Positions 1 through 8,245 of a stretch of DNA of 10,824 nt are shown here, in pieces. The position numbers and the translations under genes were made by a program. This stretch comes from an uncultured Clostridia bacterium (lineage in GTDB: Bacteria; Bacillota; Clostridia; Christensenellales; UBA1242), in assembly GCA_947628195.1 (NCBI GenBank), contig CANQZB010000022.1:1-10824 (forward strand), in the 5' to 3' direction. The notes beneath the pieces are model-generated. The model did no database searches. It was not told where the DNA came from and was given only the letters and a program-made list of their open reading frames with translations. Positions within the stretch are counted from its first letter, which is position 1, and each line of letters opens with the position of its first letter.

Positions 1-189
1 CACAATATCATACTTGCCGGCATTTTTTTCTGCGATTTCTAACGCACCTTCCGCCTTGGGGCTGGTTATGCAATCTACAATTTCATAGCGCAAAAGCAAA
101 CGCTGTTTTATTTTGGGCATAAATTCATCAATTCTGCCCCGCATAGCGTTTGGATTATATATAATTAAAACAGATGAATAATTTTTCAC
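1..189 (-). CDS. Diacylglycerol kinase family lipid kinase, N-terminal fragment (3' end outside window)
   Basis: The first 63 codons of a gene that continues past the left edge. The translation has the opening of a DAGKc (DagK/YegS/BmrU-type) catalytic domain: a beta strand, the nucleotide-binding NPNAMRGR motif at residues 13-20 (family pattern NPxAGxG), a helix, then 'TSPKAEGALEIAE', which matches the family T-x-x-x-x-A segment, and 'YDIV', which in this family leads into the GGDGT motif lying beyond the edge. Members phosphorylate diacylglycerol or related lipids at the membrane; which lipid is used here cannot be told. The start is GTG at 189-187, because an in-frame TAA lies at 201-199 and the only later ATGs (codons 16 and 24) fall inside or after the nucleotide motif. 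The ribosome binding site is only a weak GAGAG run. The gene follows the U32 gene by 16 nt, so it is probably the last visible member of that operon. Confidence 0.8.
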   Translation of the reverse strand, partial: MKNYSSVLIIYNPNAMRGRIDEFMPKIKQRLLLRYEIVDCITSPKAEGALEIAEKNAGKYDIV

Positions 190-205
190 TTCTCTCTCTT
201 ATTAA

Positions 206-1402
206 TTATTTCTTTCTTCTTAAAATTTCATATTTTTTTAATGGCGTATCTGTATAAATGTAAACTTGTTGTTTTGGGATTTTGCACTCGCTAAGTTCAT
301 TGCCATCTAAATCCTCAATTTTGTTTATGTTAATTATAGCATTGTTTTGTGTTTTAGACAACAATTCAAGCGTGCTGTTAGCACTAAATCTGTTGCGCAT
401 TTCCACCTTTGCCCTGCCAGATGTGCTATCTTCAAGCACAACTGCAGAAAAGTCGTAATCTGCTTCCGGCAAACTGCTATCCAAGCTTTGCTTTGGATCT
501 CCAAAATAAAATCCGCAAGAATAATCGCGGTGGCTAGACTTATAAACCTCGTTTTTAATGCTTGCTGGCAATTTATAGGTTTTGTGTGTTTCCAAATAGT
601 TAAGTGCCTGCCTATAAGCGTTTGTTATGTTGGCAACATAATATTCCGTTTTCATTCTGCCTTCAATTTTAATTGAAGTTACACCGGCATCACGAAGTTT
701 ATCCAGATATTCAATCATACACAAATCTTTGCTGTTTAAAATGTAAGTGCCGTGGTTATCCTCCTCAATGGGATATTCTTGCTCTTTATTTATTTCGCGT
801 ATAGCATAGTTCCATCTGCAAGCTTGCACACACGCACCGCGATTAGCATCTCGCCCAGTGAAAAAGTTGCTTAATAAACATCTGCCCGAATAGCTTATGC
901 ACATCGCACCATGGCAAAAGGCTTCTAATTCTATATTTGCGGGGATTTTTGAGCGAAGTTCTTTAATTTCAGATAAAGTCATTTCACGCGCCAAAATTAG
1001 CCTTGTTGCGCCTAGTTCAATAAACACTTTTGCACTCTCGCTATTAGTTATGTTTGCCTGTGTGCTTACATGAATTGGCATTTTAGGAGCTGTGCGCTTT
1101 ACTATTGAAATTACGCCTAAATCTGCAACAATAACCGCGTCAACTTTTATTTTGGCTAAATATTTTATATATTCTGGCAAATCGGCTAAATCACTTTCGT
1201 GCGGAATGATATTTACAGTTACATAAACTTTTACATTATGTGCATGAGCATAATCTACCGCCCATTTTAAGCCGTTTAAATCAAAATTCCCCGCAAAAGT
1301 GCGCAAGCCAAAACGGGTAGATGCTAAATAAACTGCATCTGCCCCATACTCTATTGCCATAATTAATTTATCTTTGTCCCCAGCAGGTGAAAGTAGTTCC
1401 AT
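206..1402 (-). CDS. U32 family 'peptidase', TrhP/YrrO-like tRNA U34 hydroxylation protein
   Basis: A 398-residue protein starting MELLSPAGD, the standard N-terminus of the U32 family. The U32 signature (E-x-F-x2-G-A-M-C-x4-G-x-C-x-x-S) is at residues 160-178. Cysteines C168, C175, C191 and C195 have the spacing expected for the Fe-S ligands of tRNA-hydroxylating members. The C-terminal 80 or so residues match the U32 C-terminal domain of YrrO/YegQ-like proteins. Although named as a peptidase, characterised relatives (TrhP in E. coli, YrrN/YrrO in Bacillus) use prephenate to make 5-hydroxyuridine at tRNA wobble position 34. The preceding gene is the matching O-methyltransferase, which supports that role over proteolysis. 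The frame stays open to a TTG at 1438, but I chose ATG 1402 because it gives the canonical N-terminus; neither start has a clear Shine-Dalgarno. Bacillus has two paralogues, and only one is visible here. Confidence 0.87.
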   Translation of the reverse strand: MELLSPAGDKDKLIMAIEYGADAVYLASTRFGLRTFAGNFDLNGLKWAVDYAHAHNVKVYVTVNIIPHESDLADLPEYIKYLAKIKVDAVIVADLGVISIVKRTAPKMPIHVSTQANITNSESAKVFIELGATRLILAREMTLSEIKELRSKIPANIELEAFCHGAMCISYSGRCLLSNFFTGRDANRGACVQACRWNYAIREINKEQEYPIEEDNHGTYILNSKDLCMIEYLDKLRDAGVTSIKIEGRMKTEYYVANITNAYRQALNYLETHKTYKLPASIKNEVYKSSHRDYSCGFYFGDPKQSLDSSLPEADYDFSAVVLEDSTSGRAKVEMRNRFSANSTLELLSKTQNNAIININKIEDLDGNELSECKIPKQQVYIYTDTPLKKYEILRRKK

Positions 1403-1446
1403 ATATTTTATTTTATCATAAATACAAACTATTTTCAACTGTTTTT

Positions 1447-2028
1447 TTATTTTTTTATTGAATAGCCCAGGCCATCGCCTATATTTAAAATTTGAGTTGT
1501 GAACGCCGTGTGTGAGGTTATTGCGGAAATGTAATTTTTTAGACCTTTAATCATGGCACGGCAACCCTTGGAAATGGGTATTTTGCCAGTAACCATGCCG
1601 TGAAAATACAAATTATCCGCCACCAAAACGCCACCGCTTTTTAAAATGTTAACTAAATATGGCAAATAGTTAATATACTGCCCTTTTGGCCCGTCCAAAT
1701 AGATGAAATCGTAGGTTTTGTTAGCAGTTTTTAAGTAATCCATTGCATCTATTAAATGCAAAGTTATTTTTTTGTTCAAATTGCGATTAGTTACATTTTG
1801 TTGCGCCTGTTTAAAACGTTCTTCATCAATCTCTAATGTATCTATATGCGTGCAAGTGGTGTTTTCTGCCATTGTTATTGCGGAATAACCTATCGCAGTG
1901 CCAATTTCTAAAATTTCTTTTGCGTTAAATTCGTTAATTTTAGCGCAAATAAAAGATAAAGTGTCATCTAAACTGATTGGCACTTTATTTTCTATTCCGC
2001 TGTGTTTTATGTTTTTGTCTATATTCAT
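1447..2028 (-). CDS. trmR: Class I O-methyltransferase, YrrM/TrmR-like (tRNA 5-hydroxyuridine methyltransferase)
   Basis: A 193-residue SAM-dependent methyltransferase of the COMT-like Methyltransf_3 family. Visible motifs are the SAM loop 'EILEIGTAIGYSA' at 39-50, the acidic end of strand 2 (E67), and a catechol-O-methyltransferase-type metal set: D112 in 'LDGPKGQY' and D138-N139 in 'GGVLVADN'. The C-terminus has the family 'GDGLGYS' ending. TrmR (YrrM) in Bacillus methylates ho5U34 to mo5U34 in tRNAs. Its gene there lies just upstream of the U32 genes, as it does here, so I assign that function with fair confidence; a generic small-molecule O-methyltransferase is the alternative. ATG 2028 is the only usable start, since an in-frame TAA lies at 2058-2056 with no ATG, GTG or TTG between. 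There is no Shine-Dalgarno, so it may depend on translation of rnj, whose stop is 60 nt upstream. Confidence 0.8.
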   Translation of the reverse strand: MNIDKNIKHSGIENKVPISLDDTLSFICAKINEFNAKEILEIGTAIGYSAITMAENTTCTHIDTLEIDEERFKQAQQNVTNRNLNKKITLHLIDAMDYLKTANKTYDFIYLDGPKGQYINYLPYLVNILKSGGVLVADNLYFHGMVTGKIPISKGCRAMIKGLKNYISAITSHTAFTTQILNIGDGLGYSIKK

Positions 2029-2047
2029 AATTTGAAGAAATTGCCGT

Positions 2048-2063
2048 GAAAGTTTTTACTTTC
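2048..2063 (-). other. Intercistronic hairpin between rnj and trmR
   Basis: A perfect 6-bp inverted repeat (GAAAGT / ACTTTC) with a 4-nt loop lies in the 60-nt gap after the rnj stop codon. No U-tract follows it on the minus strand, so it does not look like an intrinsic terminator. It could stabilise or help process the polycistronic RNA, but the stem is weak and could be chance in AT-rich DNA. Confidence 0.35.
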
Positions 2064-2088
2064 TAACAAAGACATTAAATTTTAGGCT

Positions 2089-3924
2089 CTAGTCGTTACT
2101 TTCAATAATTATTGGAACTATCATAGGTTTGCGTTTTAGTTTTTTGTTTAGATAGTTAGTAAGAGCTTTCCTTAACGCAAGTTTAACAGATAGATAATCT
2201 CTACTGCGTAAAGTTTCAGCATCTATGCTGTTAACTATGGTGTTGCGGGCATCTTCTAGCCAAGTTTGCGCTTCGCCAGTGTAAGTAAACCCGCGCGAAA
2301 CAATTTCTGGCCTTGAATTTAATTCGCCACGCTGACTGTTTACATTCAAAATGACAATACATAGGCCGTCTTCACTCAACTGCTTTCTTTCCCTTAACAC
2401 GTTGCTTTCCATTTCGCCAATGCCTGCCCCGTCAATAAGCCTGCTACCAAACGGAACTGTGCCTGTCGCCTTTAAAAAGTTTTTATTAACTTCAAGTTTC
2501 ATGCCCAACATAGGTAGCAAAATGTTGTGTCTATCCATGCCTACGGCGATTGCGCTTTCACGTTGAGCAAGCAAATGCTTTTGTTCCCCGTGAACAGGCA
2601 CAAAATATTTTGGCTTTAAAAGATTTAGCATAAGTTTTTGTTCTTCCTTGCAAGCGTGGCCAGAAGCGTGCACCTGTTCCAACTGATTATATATAACTTT
2701 TGCGCCTAACATAATTAATTTATTAATTGTGTTGCTAACACTTTTTTCGTTGCCCGGAATTGGTGAACTTGAAAATATTACAGTGTCATTTTCGCCAATT
2801 TCAATGCCTTTAAATTCGTTAGAAGCCATGCGCGATAAAGCGCTATGAGGCTCGCCTTGGCTACCTGTGCACAAAATTAACAATTCACCATCTTTAAAGT
2901 TTTTTATTTTTTCAACTTCAATAATGTTTTCTTTATTAATTTTCATTTCGCCTATTTGTGTTGCAACATCTGTTACGTTTACCATACTTCTGCCAGTTAA
3001 AACTACTTTACGGCCAAACTTTTCTGCCAAAGTCATAACCTCTTGCACCCTGTCAACATTTGATGCAAACGCTGCCACTATAATGCGGTGTTCTTTGTTT
3101 TCCACAAACAGTTTTTCAAGTGTGTCGCCAACCACCCTTTCGCTTAAAGAAAGACCTTCACGCTCTGCGTTGGTGCTATCGCTCATATATAGCAAAACGC
3201 CCTGTTCGCCAAGGCTAGCAAAAGAGGCAAAATCAAATGGCTCATCGTAAATTGGGGTTAAATCTATTTTGTAATCCCCAGTATGCACCACCATGCCCAC
3301 CGGAGTTTTTATTGCGATTGCGTATGCGCCTGGAATTGCGTGGTTAACGTGGATAAACTCAATTTCAAAACAGCCAAGCGTGAACTTTTGTTTTGGCTTA
3401 ACTGCAATAGTTTTGTATTCCACCTTTTTATGTTCTTCCATCTTCTTTTTAATAAGGCCACATGTCATTTTGCTGGCATAGATGGGCGCTTTTATTTCGT
3501 TAACAACATAAGGTATGCTTCCAATATGGTCCTCATGGCCGTGAGTGATTAAAAAGCCACGCACTTTGTCTTTATTTTCAACCAAATATGTTATGTCTGG
3601 TACAACAAGGTCAATGCCCAACATATCAACAGACGGAAACATAACGCCACAATCTATAACGATTATGTCGTTACCATATTCTAACACTGTCATATTTTTG
3701 CCAATTTCACCAATGCCACCCAAAAACATTACTTTTAAATTTTGAGTTTTGCCCTTATGTTTTGGTTGTTCTTCGGTGTTAGTTAAAACCTGCGAACTGC
3801 TTTCTGTTTTTTTTGTTTTGCTTTGTGTGTGTTTAGGTTTTAAATTTGGCTTTTTATTAGCAAAATCTGCATTGTTTTTTATGCTAGCATCATATTCTTC
3901 ACTGCTAATTAAATTGTCTATCAT
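2089..3924 (-). CDS. rnj: Ribonuclease J with a basic, low-complexity N-terminal extension
   Basis: A 611-residue metallo-beta-lactamase/beta-CASP nuclease. Residues 1-62 form a Lys/Ser/Thr/Gln-rich segment not present in the core fold. The core begins near residue 63 ('LKVMFLGGIGEIGKN'). The zinc motif HGHEDH is at 128-133, further metal-site residues lie in 'HTGDYK' (H214, D217), and the beta-CASP motifs 'HASGHA' (419-424) and 'PVHGEQ' (around 443-448) are intact. The RNase J C-terminal region follows. RNase J is the cytoplasmic 5'-to-3' exonuclease and endonuclease that drives mRNA decay and RNA maturation in Firmicutes. The usual length is about 555 residues, and the N-terminal tail accounts for the excess. 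The start at ATG 3924 is supported by GGAG four bases upstream. This is the first gene of the operon, with its own strong promoter and a structured leader. Confidence 0.96.
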   Translation of the reverse strand: MIDNLISSEEYDASIKNNADFANKKPNLKPKHTQSKTKKTESSSQVLTNTEEQPKHKGKTQNLKVMFLGGIGEIGKNMTVLEYGNDIIVIDCGVMFPSVDMLGIDLVVPDITYLVENKDKVRGFLITHGHEDHIGSIPYVVNEIKAPIYASKMTCGLIKKKMEEHKKVEYKTIAVKPKQKFTLGCFEIEFIHVNHAIPGAYAIAIKTPVGMVVHTGDYKIDLTPIYDEPFDFASFASLGEQGVLLYMSDSTNAEREGLSLSERVVGDTLEKLFVENKEHRIIVAAFASNVDRVQEVMTLAEKFGRKVVLTGRSMVNVTDVATQIGEMKINKENIIEVEKIKNFKDGELLILCTGSQGEPHSALSRMASNEFKGIEIGENDTVIFSSSPIPGNEKSVSNTINKLIMLGAKVIYNQLEQVHASGHACKEEQKLMLNLLKPKYFVPVHGEQKHLLAQRESAIAVGMDRHNILLPMLGMKLEVNKNFLKATGTVPFGSRLIDGAGIGEMESNVLRERKQLSEDGLCIVILNVNSQRGELNSRPEIVSRGFTYTGEAQTWLEDARNTIVNSIDAETLRSRDYLSVKLALRKALTNYLNKKLKRKPMIVPIIIESND

Positions 3925-3961
3925 AAATCTCCTTTTATTAAAATACGCACAATAAATGCAC

Positions 3962-4030
3962 GCAAAAAACTAATTTTTGCAAAAAGCTAAATGCTTTATG
4001 TATATGGATTGCAAAGTTGAACCTTGCAAT
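3962..4030 (-). promoter_or_regulatory. Structured 5' leader of rnj: three hairpins
   Basis: Three inverted repeats lie between the predicted transcription start (about 4050) and the rnj ribosome binding site. At 4008-4030 there is a 10-bp stem in RNA (7 perfect pairs from ATTGCAA/TTGCAAT, one G-U, two more pairs) closing a 3-nt loop. At 3983-3997 there is a 5-bp AAAGC/GCTTT stem. At 3962-3980 there is a 7-bp GCAAAAA/TTTTTGC stem. The last two are adjacent, and bases 3974-3985 (TTTTTGCAAAAA) form a palindrome that competes with both, so alternative folds are possible. The leader may be a target for autoregulation by RNase activity; that is inference, and I recognise no known riboswitch. Confidence 0.5.
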
Positions 4031-4056
4031 GTAACAAAAATTAAAGTCTTAATATT

Positions 4057-4084
4057 ATTATAGCACAAAAAAATGATTTGTCAA
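4057..4084 (-). promoter_or_regulatory. Sigma-A promoter for the rnj operon
   Basis: On the minus strand a perfect -35 TTGACA (4084-4079) is separated by 16 bp from a perfect -10 TATAAT (4062-4057). The bases TGC just before the -10 make it an extended -10. Transcription should begin near 4050, giving a leader of about 125 nt before ATG 3924. It begins just downstream of the M16 stop codon, so the operon has its own start. Confidence 0.85.
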
Positions 4085-4102
4085 GCAAAAAGAAAAACTA
4101 TT

Positions 4103-5398
4103 TTAATTTATTTTGAACAATTCATTTAGTTGTTTTTTTGTAATTATGTTTTCTTTATCAAAACTTCCATATAAACTTAAACTTACTTTGCTGTTTGCAA
4201 ACACTTCTTTAAATATATTATTGCAATCATCAACCGTAGTTTTATTTTTTAGTTTTTCCATTTCTTTTTTATTTAAAATTTTGCCTTCAAACCTATAATC
4301 GTAAAGCTTGTTAATAAGTGAATATGCTGAAGGATTTTTTCGCATTTGGGCATGCTTATATTGGCGCTTTGCTTTATTTAAATCGTCTTTAGAAAAGCCA
4401 TTTTTTATTATATTTTTAATGTAATCCGCCACCGTTGTAATAATTTCATTCACGTTTTCCTTTTCACATTCGCAATAAAGTGCCAAAACAGAATTTTGTT
4501 TAAATCTCCAATAAGAAAACCAGGCGCTATACACCAAACTTTTTTGTAGCCTTAAAATTTTTGCCAACCCAATTGCGGGGTCATTAATAATTGCGCGCAT
4601 CATTTCAAACTTGCACATAAAGTTATAGTCATCGTATGCTTTAGGGAAGGTAAAATTAAGCGCTATATATATTTTATCTATTTCCGCTTTTGTGGTTTTT
4701 ACAAAATTGGATTCTGCCACATCGTAAAAATTATAAGGCAATGGCTCTAATTTATCATTAACAGGCAATTTGTTGGATAAATTTTTGTTAATAAGCTTTT
4801 TAACTTTGTTTAAAGACATAGGCGAAGTGATGTACACTTCCAAATTGTTTGCAACAAAATAATGTTTTATATATTTTTTAACATCTTTTGAAGTTATTTT
4901 GGCAATAGATGATTTATTGCCTGCACTGCTTGCTTTTTCCTTAAAAATAGGCTGTTTAAATAGGTTATATAAATTCATGCCGTGAGCAATATCCTGATGT
5001 TTATCTTCATATTCGGCAATTTCTTGATTAATAATTTTGCGCTCCTTATCCACGGCTTCTTGTTTAAAAGTGCTTTCGTTTATCATTGTCGATATGGTTT
5101 TTAAATATTCTTCTAACTCTTTTGCGAACACCTCGCCAGTAAACACAATTTCACGCAAGTTAGTGTACGCATTACAAACAATAAATGAATAATATTTTTG
5201 TGTGATTTGTTCCTTGTTCATGGTTTTTGTGCCAGTAAAAAACATATGCTCACAAAAATGCGCCAAGCCAGTGATGTTTTCGCACCTGCTACCACAATTA
5301 AAAAGCACATCTATAACTGTGTTTTTATTAACATTGTTTTTAACATAAAATAGTTTTCCGCCTCTGTTTAAATTGGTTGATAAATATTTATTTTCCAT
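4103..5398 (-). CDS. M16 family zinc metallopeptidase (pitrilysin/insulinase-like)
   Basis: A 431-residue protein of the usual length for single-unit M16B peptidases. The inverted zinc motif HxxEH is H47-F-C-E50-H51, in the family context 'GLAHFCEHMFFTGT'. The third zinc ligand is most likely E126 in 'ERKIINQEIAEYED', about 75 residues downstream as is typical. The C-terminal half is the second M16 domain. All catalytic residues are present, so it should be active, with a cytoplasmic location suggested by the lack of a signal peptide. Firmicutes often carry two M16 genes in tandem, one active and one inactive; no partner is seen next to this one. The reading frame extends to a TTG at 5434, but that TTG is the -35 box of the promoter, so ATG 5398 is the start. 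It has no Shine-Dalgarno and appears leaderless. The substrate is unknown. Confidence 0.9.
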   Translation of the reverse strand: MENKYLSTNLNRGGKLFYVKNNVNKNTVIDVLFNCGSRCENITGLAHFCEHMFFTGTKTMNKEQITQKYYSFIVCNAYTNLREIVFTGEVFAKELEEYLKTISTMINESTFKQEAVDKERKIINQEIAEYEDKHQDIAHGMNLYNLFKQPIFKEKASSAGNKSSIAKITSKDVKKYIKHYFVANNLEVYITSPMSLNKVKKLINKNLSNKLPVNDKLEPLPYNFYDVAESNFVKTTKAEIDKIYIALNFTFPKAYDDYNFMCKFEMMRAIINDPAIGLAKILRLQKSLVYSAWFSYWRFKQNSVLALYCECEKENVNEIITTVADYIKNIIKNGFSKDDLNKAKRQYKHAQMRKNPSAYSLINKLYDYRFEGKILNKKEMEKLKNKTTVDDCNNIFKEVFANSKVSLSLYGSFDKENIITKKQLNELFKIN

Positions 5399-5405
5399 GT
5401 TTTTA

Positions 5406-5434
5406 ATTTTAGCCCAGTTAATATTTATAGTCAA
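5406..5434 (-). promoter_or_regulatory. Promoter of the M16 peptidase gene (leaderless)
   Basis: The minus strand reads TTGACT (5434-5429), 17 bp, then TAAAAT (5411-5406). Only 7 bases separate the -10 from ATG 5398, so transcription should begin at or within a base or two of the ATG. No ribosome binding site precedes the ATG, which agrees with a leaderless mRNA. Confidence 0.65.
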
Positions 5435-5482
5435 CTATAATTTTAATCAAAACGATTATTTACAAAATGATTTAATTTTTGC

Positions 5483-5510
5483 AAAAAATAAAACTCACTT
5501 ATGTGAGTTC
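5483..5510 (-). terminator. Rho-independent terminator of the ABC transporter gene
   Basis: A perfect 7-bp stem AACTCAC/GTGAGTT (5509-5503 and 5498-5492), extendable by a G-U pair, closes a 4-nt loop (ATAA). It is followed on the minus strand by TTATTTTTT. It begins five bases after the transporter stop codon and separates that gene from the M16 gene. Confidence 0.85.
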
Positions 5511-5514
5511 TATT

Positions 5515-8145
5515 TTATTCTGTGCGAAGAGCAATTACAGGGTCTTTTTTAGATGCAATGCGTGCAGGAATTAAACCGGCAATGAATGTTAAGAAAACGC
5601 TGATAGCAACTAAAATTATTGCAGGAAGTGGATTTAAAACTGCCAAACCGCCTATGCCTGTTAGTGTTTTTAAAACTAAACTAATTGGAATTGTTAATAT
5701 TAAAGATACGCCCACGCCAATTAGCCCTGCCAATAAACCTATAATTATAGTTTCAGCGTTAAACACGTTGGAAACATCTCGTTTTGATGCACCAATACTG
5801 CGCAAAACGCCTATTTCTTTTGTTCTTTCTATAACTGAAGTGTAAGTTATTATGCCAATCATTATGCTTGAAACCACAAGCGAAATTGCAGCAAAAGCTA
5901 TAAGCACATAAGAAATGATGTCCACCAAAGATTTAAGCATACTGGTTAAGAATGAGGTGCTATCTGTTATATAAATTTTAAATTCACCCTCTTCATTCCA
6001 TGTTTTAATCATATTTACTAAATCGTCTTTGCCGTCAAATGATTTAATATAAAAGTGAATACCTGATGGAACATCGCTTGCGCCATAGATTTGCAAATAT
6101 AAGTCTATAACTTCTTCTGCTGTTAAATTAATTTTAAAGTTAGTAGCCAAAGTATCCAACATCATTTTAGGAGATTTATATTGGAAATCATCGGGGTTAA
6201 TTTCGGCGTTCTGCAAATAAGCACCTAAGGTAGAAAGTTCGCTTATATTTAGCGTGTAAGGAATTGGAAATTCTTTTTCTTCTGTTCCTTCAATAAAATT
6301 GCCGGCTGAAAGATAATTAGCGCGGATTTTTTGCACAACTTGCGAATCGTTTTTGCTGTTGTTATGATAAAATTCTGCCAACTTTTTAGTGTACATTAAC
6401 CCGTTAGGGAAAATGCTTCCGCTTGTTCCTTCTTTTAAAGATAAAACGCAAGTTACTGTTAAATCCAAATATCTGTTATCCTTATCCGGATAAGATTCAT
6501 ATTTAGAATACAAAGCCCCTAACTCTTGTTGGGTTTTAAGCACATCCGTTGTTAAATCCACTTTAGAAAAATCTTTAAATGGCAAGCCAAGTGAATCGTC
6601 AGCATCGTTATAATATCCATCGTTCAATAATAACCTATAGGTTTTGTTAGAATCAATAATATCCTGAAATTTTAAAGGCTTATACTTGCCACCCTCCTGG
6701 ATTTCTGGCTGATCAAAGCCAAACGACATTAAGGTTGCAGAATCTATAGAACTAGAATTTAAAACAAGCGCAACCTCATTTTTTTCAGTTGGATATTTGC
6801 CATAAACGTCATAAAGCGAGGTTACATAGCTTTCTTCATTTAAACCTTCAAAGAAAATTGAGCTGGTTGACCCGCTAAACGCACTATAAGTAATTGTGTT
6901 ATTTATTGGATAATAAAATGTGTTGTTGTTAATTTTTGTTAGCAAATGCATTTCTGTAGCGTAACTAATTGAGTAATCGTTTAACAAATTATGCTTTCTA
7001 TCTTGCTTATAATAATCATCAATATAATTTATAAAATCCTTACTTATGTAATTATATTTGCCATATTTGATTATTGTATCTAGGAAATTATAAACGGTTA
7101 CCTCGCCTTCCGTTTTTGTTGTGCTTTCGTCATCTGTCATTAATGCTTTTGATGCTGAATCTATATCGACACAGATTGACGAAATTGAAACTGGGTAACT
7201 AGAAAGACTTTCGCTTTGCATTGTGTTTATATAATTTGTCATACCCGCGCTAACGGCCAATATTAACGCTATGCCTATAATGCCAATACTGCCCGCCACT
7301 GCCACCATAATTGTTCTGCCCTTTTTGGTTAGCAAATTTTTTAAACTTAAAAACATGGCAGTAAACAAGCTCATATTTTTCTTTTTATTGGTCTTTTTAA
7401 ACTGTTTATTTTCGGACTTTTCAACTTTATCGTTATGCGCTTCAATTTCTTTGTGGGCCTCTTCTTTAGTATAAGGTTTGCTATCTTCGGTAAGTTCACC
7501 GTCTAATAAACGAACTATTCTATTAGCATACTTTTCGGCTAAATCTGGATTGTGCGTTACCATAATTACAAGTTTATCTTTGCTTACTTCTTTTAGCAAA
7601 TCCATAATTTGAAGGCTGGTTTTACTATCTAAGGCTCCTGTTGGTTCATCTGCCAAAATAATTTCGGGGTCGTTAACCAAAGCGCGGGCTATTGCCACCC
7701 TTTGCATCTGCCCGCCGGATAACTGGTTAGGTTTAGATTTAATTTTATCCCCCAAACCCACCTTTTCAAGCACTTCGATTGCGCGCTTACGGCGTTCCTT
7801 CTTTTTAATGCCACTTAATGTTAAGGCAAGTTCAACATTTTCAACAACGGTTTGATGCGGAATTAAATTATAACTTTGAAAAACAAACCCAACGCGGTGA
7901 TTGCGATAATTATCCCAATCTTTATCCTTATAATTTTTAGTTGAAACGCCATCGATAATAAGATCACCGCTTGTGTATCTATCCAGCCCGCCTATAATGT
8001 TTAAAAGTGTGGTTTTGCCACATCCTGAAGGGCCTAAAATTGCCACAAATTCACTACGCCTAAAAACAATGTCAACCCCTTTTAATGCTGGCACAGTTTG
8101 GTCTTTTAGTTGATAGTCTTTTTTTATGTTAGAAATCTCAAGCAT
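5515..8145 (-). CDS. Fused ABC transporter ATPase-permease, MacB/FtsX type, with a large extracellular domain
   Basis: An 876-residue protein. Residues 1-220 are an ABC ATPase of the LolD/MacB class: Walker A GPSGCGKT (38-45), Q-loop Q90, signature LSGGQ (142-146), Walker B ending D166-E167, H-loop H198. A charged linker (about 221-258) leads to one membrane helix (about 280-302). An extracellular domain of roughly 430 residues follows, then three C-terminal helices (about 742-768, 799-823, 840-861) of an FtsX-like permease, with the coupling segment '[18 protein letters not shown]' between the first two. The ending '[15 protein letters not shown]' is typical. Such type VII systems act as mechanotransmitters or exporters and work as homodimers. 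The substrate is unknown; no partner protein or two-component system lies beside it. The start is ATG 8145, with GGAGG five bases upstream; the open frame reaches a TTG at 8157 that overlaps this ribosome binding site and is rejected. Confidence 0.93.
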   Translation of the reverse strand: MLEISNIKKDYQLKDQTVPALKGVDIVFRRSEFVAILGPSGCGKTTLLNIIGGLDRYTSGDLIIDGVSTKNYKDKDWDNYRNHRVGFVFQSYNLIPHQTVVENVELALTLSGIKKKERRKRAIEVLEKVGLGDKIKSKPNQLSGGQMQRVAIARALVNDPEIILADEPTGALDSKTSLQIMDLLKEVSKDKLVIMVTHNPDLAEKYANRIVRLLDGELTEDSKPYTKEEAHKEIEAHNDKVEKSENKQFKKTNKKKNMSLFTAMFLSLKNLLTKKGRTIMVAVAGSIGIIGIALILAVSAGMTNYINTMQSESLSSYPVSISSICVDIDSASKALMTDDESTTKTEGEVTVYNFLDTIIKYGKYNYISKDFINYIDDYYKQDRKHNLLNDYSISYATEMHLLTKINNNTFYYPINNTITYSAFSGSTSSIFFEGLNEESYVTSLYDVYGKYPTEKNEVALVLNSSSIDSATLMSFGFDQPEIQEGGKYKPLKFQDIIDSNKTYRLLLNDGYYNDADDSLGLPFKDFSKVDLTTDVLKTQQELGALYSKYESYPDKDNRYLDLTVTCVLSLKEGTSGSIFPNGLMYTKKLAEFYHNNSKNDSQVVQKIRANYLSAGNFIEGTEEKEFPIPYTLNISELSTLGAYLQNAEINPDDFQYKSPKMMLDTLATNFKINLTAEEVIDLYLQIYGASDVPSGIHFYIKSFDGKDDLVNMIKTWNEEGEFKIYITDSTSFLTSMLKSLVDIISYVLIAFAAISLVVSSIMIGIITYTSVIERTKEIGVLRSIGASKRDVSNVFNAETIIIGLLAGLIGVGVSLILTIPISLVLKTLTGIGGLAVLNPLPAIILVAISVFLTFIAGLIPARIASKKDPVIALRTE

Positions 8146-8216
8146 AGTTTCCTCCAAATATTATTTATGTTTATGTTTGTTCTTTTTGGCAACATAATAA
8201 TAAATTTTCGCATTAA

Positions 8217-8245
8217 ATTTTATCAATTTAAAAAAAGATTGTCAA
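8217..8245 (-). promoter_or_regulatory. Promoter of the ABC transporter gene, embedded in the upstream terminator
   Basis: Perfect TTGACA (8245-8240), a 17-bp spacer and TAAAAT (8222-8217) on the minus strand. The -35 box is the 3' arm of the hairpin that terminates the ferritin-like gene, and the U-tract of that terminator lies in the promoter spacer. The expected leader is about 65 nt before ATG 8145. Confidence 0.7.

Noticed and set aside
1403..1438. 12-residue TTG-initiated extension of the U32 protein
   Set aside because: The family begins with MELLSPAGx, the extension has no Shine-Dalgarno, and an ATG is available at 1402.
2867..3250. 127-residue plus-strand frame inside the RNase J gene
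   Set aside because: It is antisense to a fully conserved nuclease domain and resembles no protein; it is a shadow frame.
4085..4102. Possible terminator after the M16 gene
   Set aside because: The minus strand is T-rich here but has no stem, so intrinsic termination is not supported; read-through into the rnj operon is possible.
8146..8157. TTG start for the ABC transporter at 8157
   Set aside because: The TTG overlaps the GGAGG ribosome binding site that serves ATG 8145.
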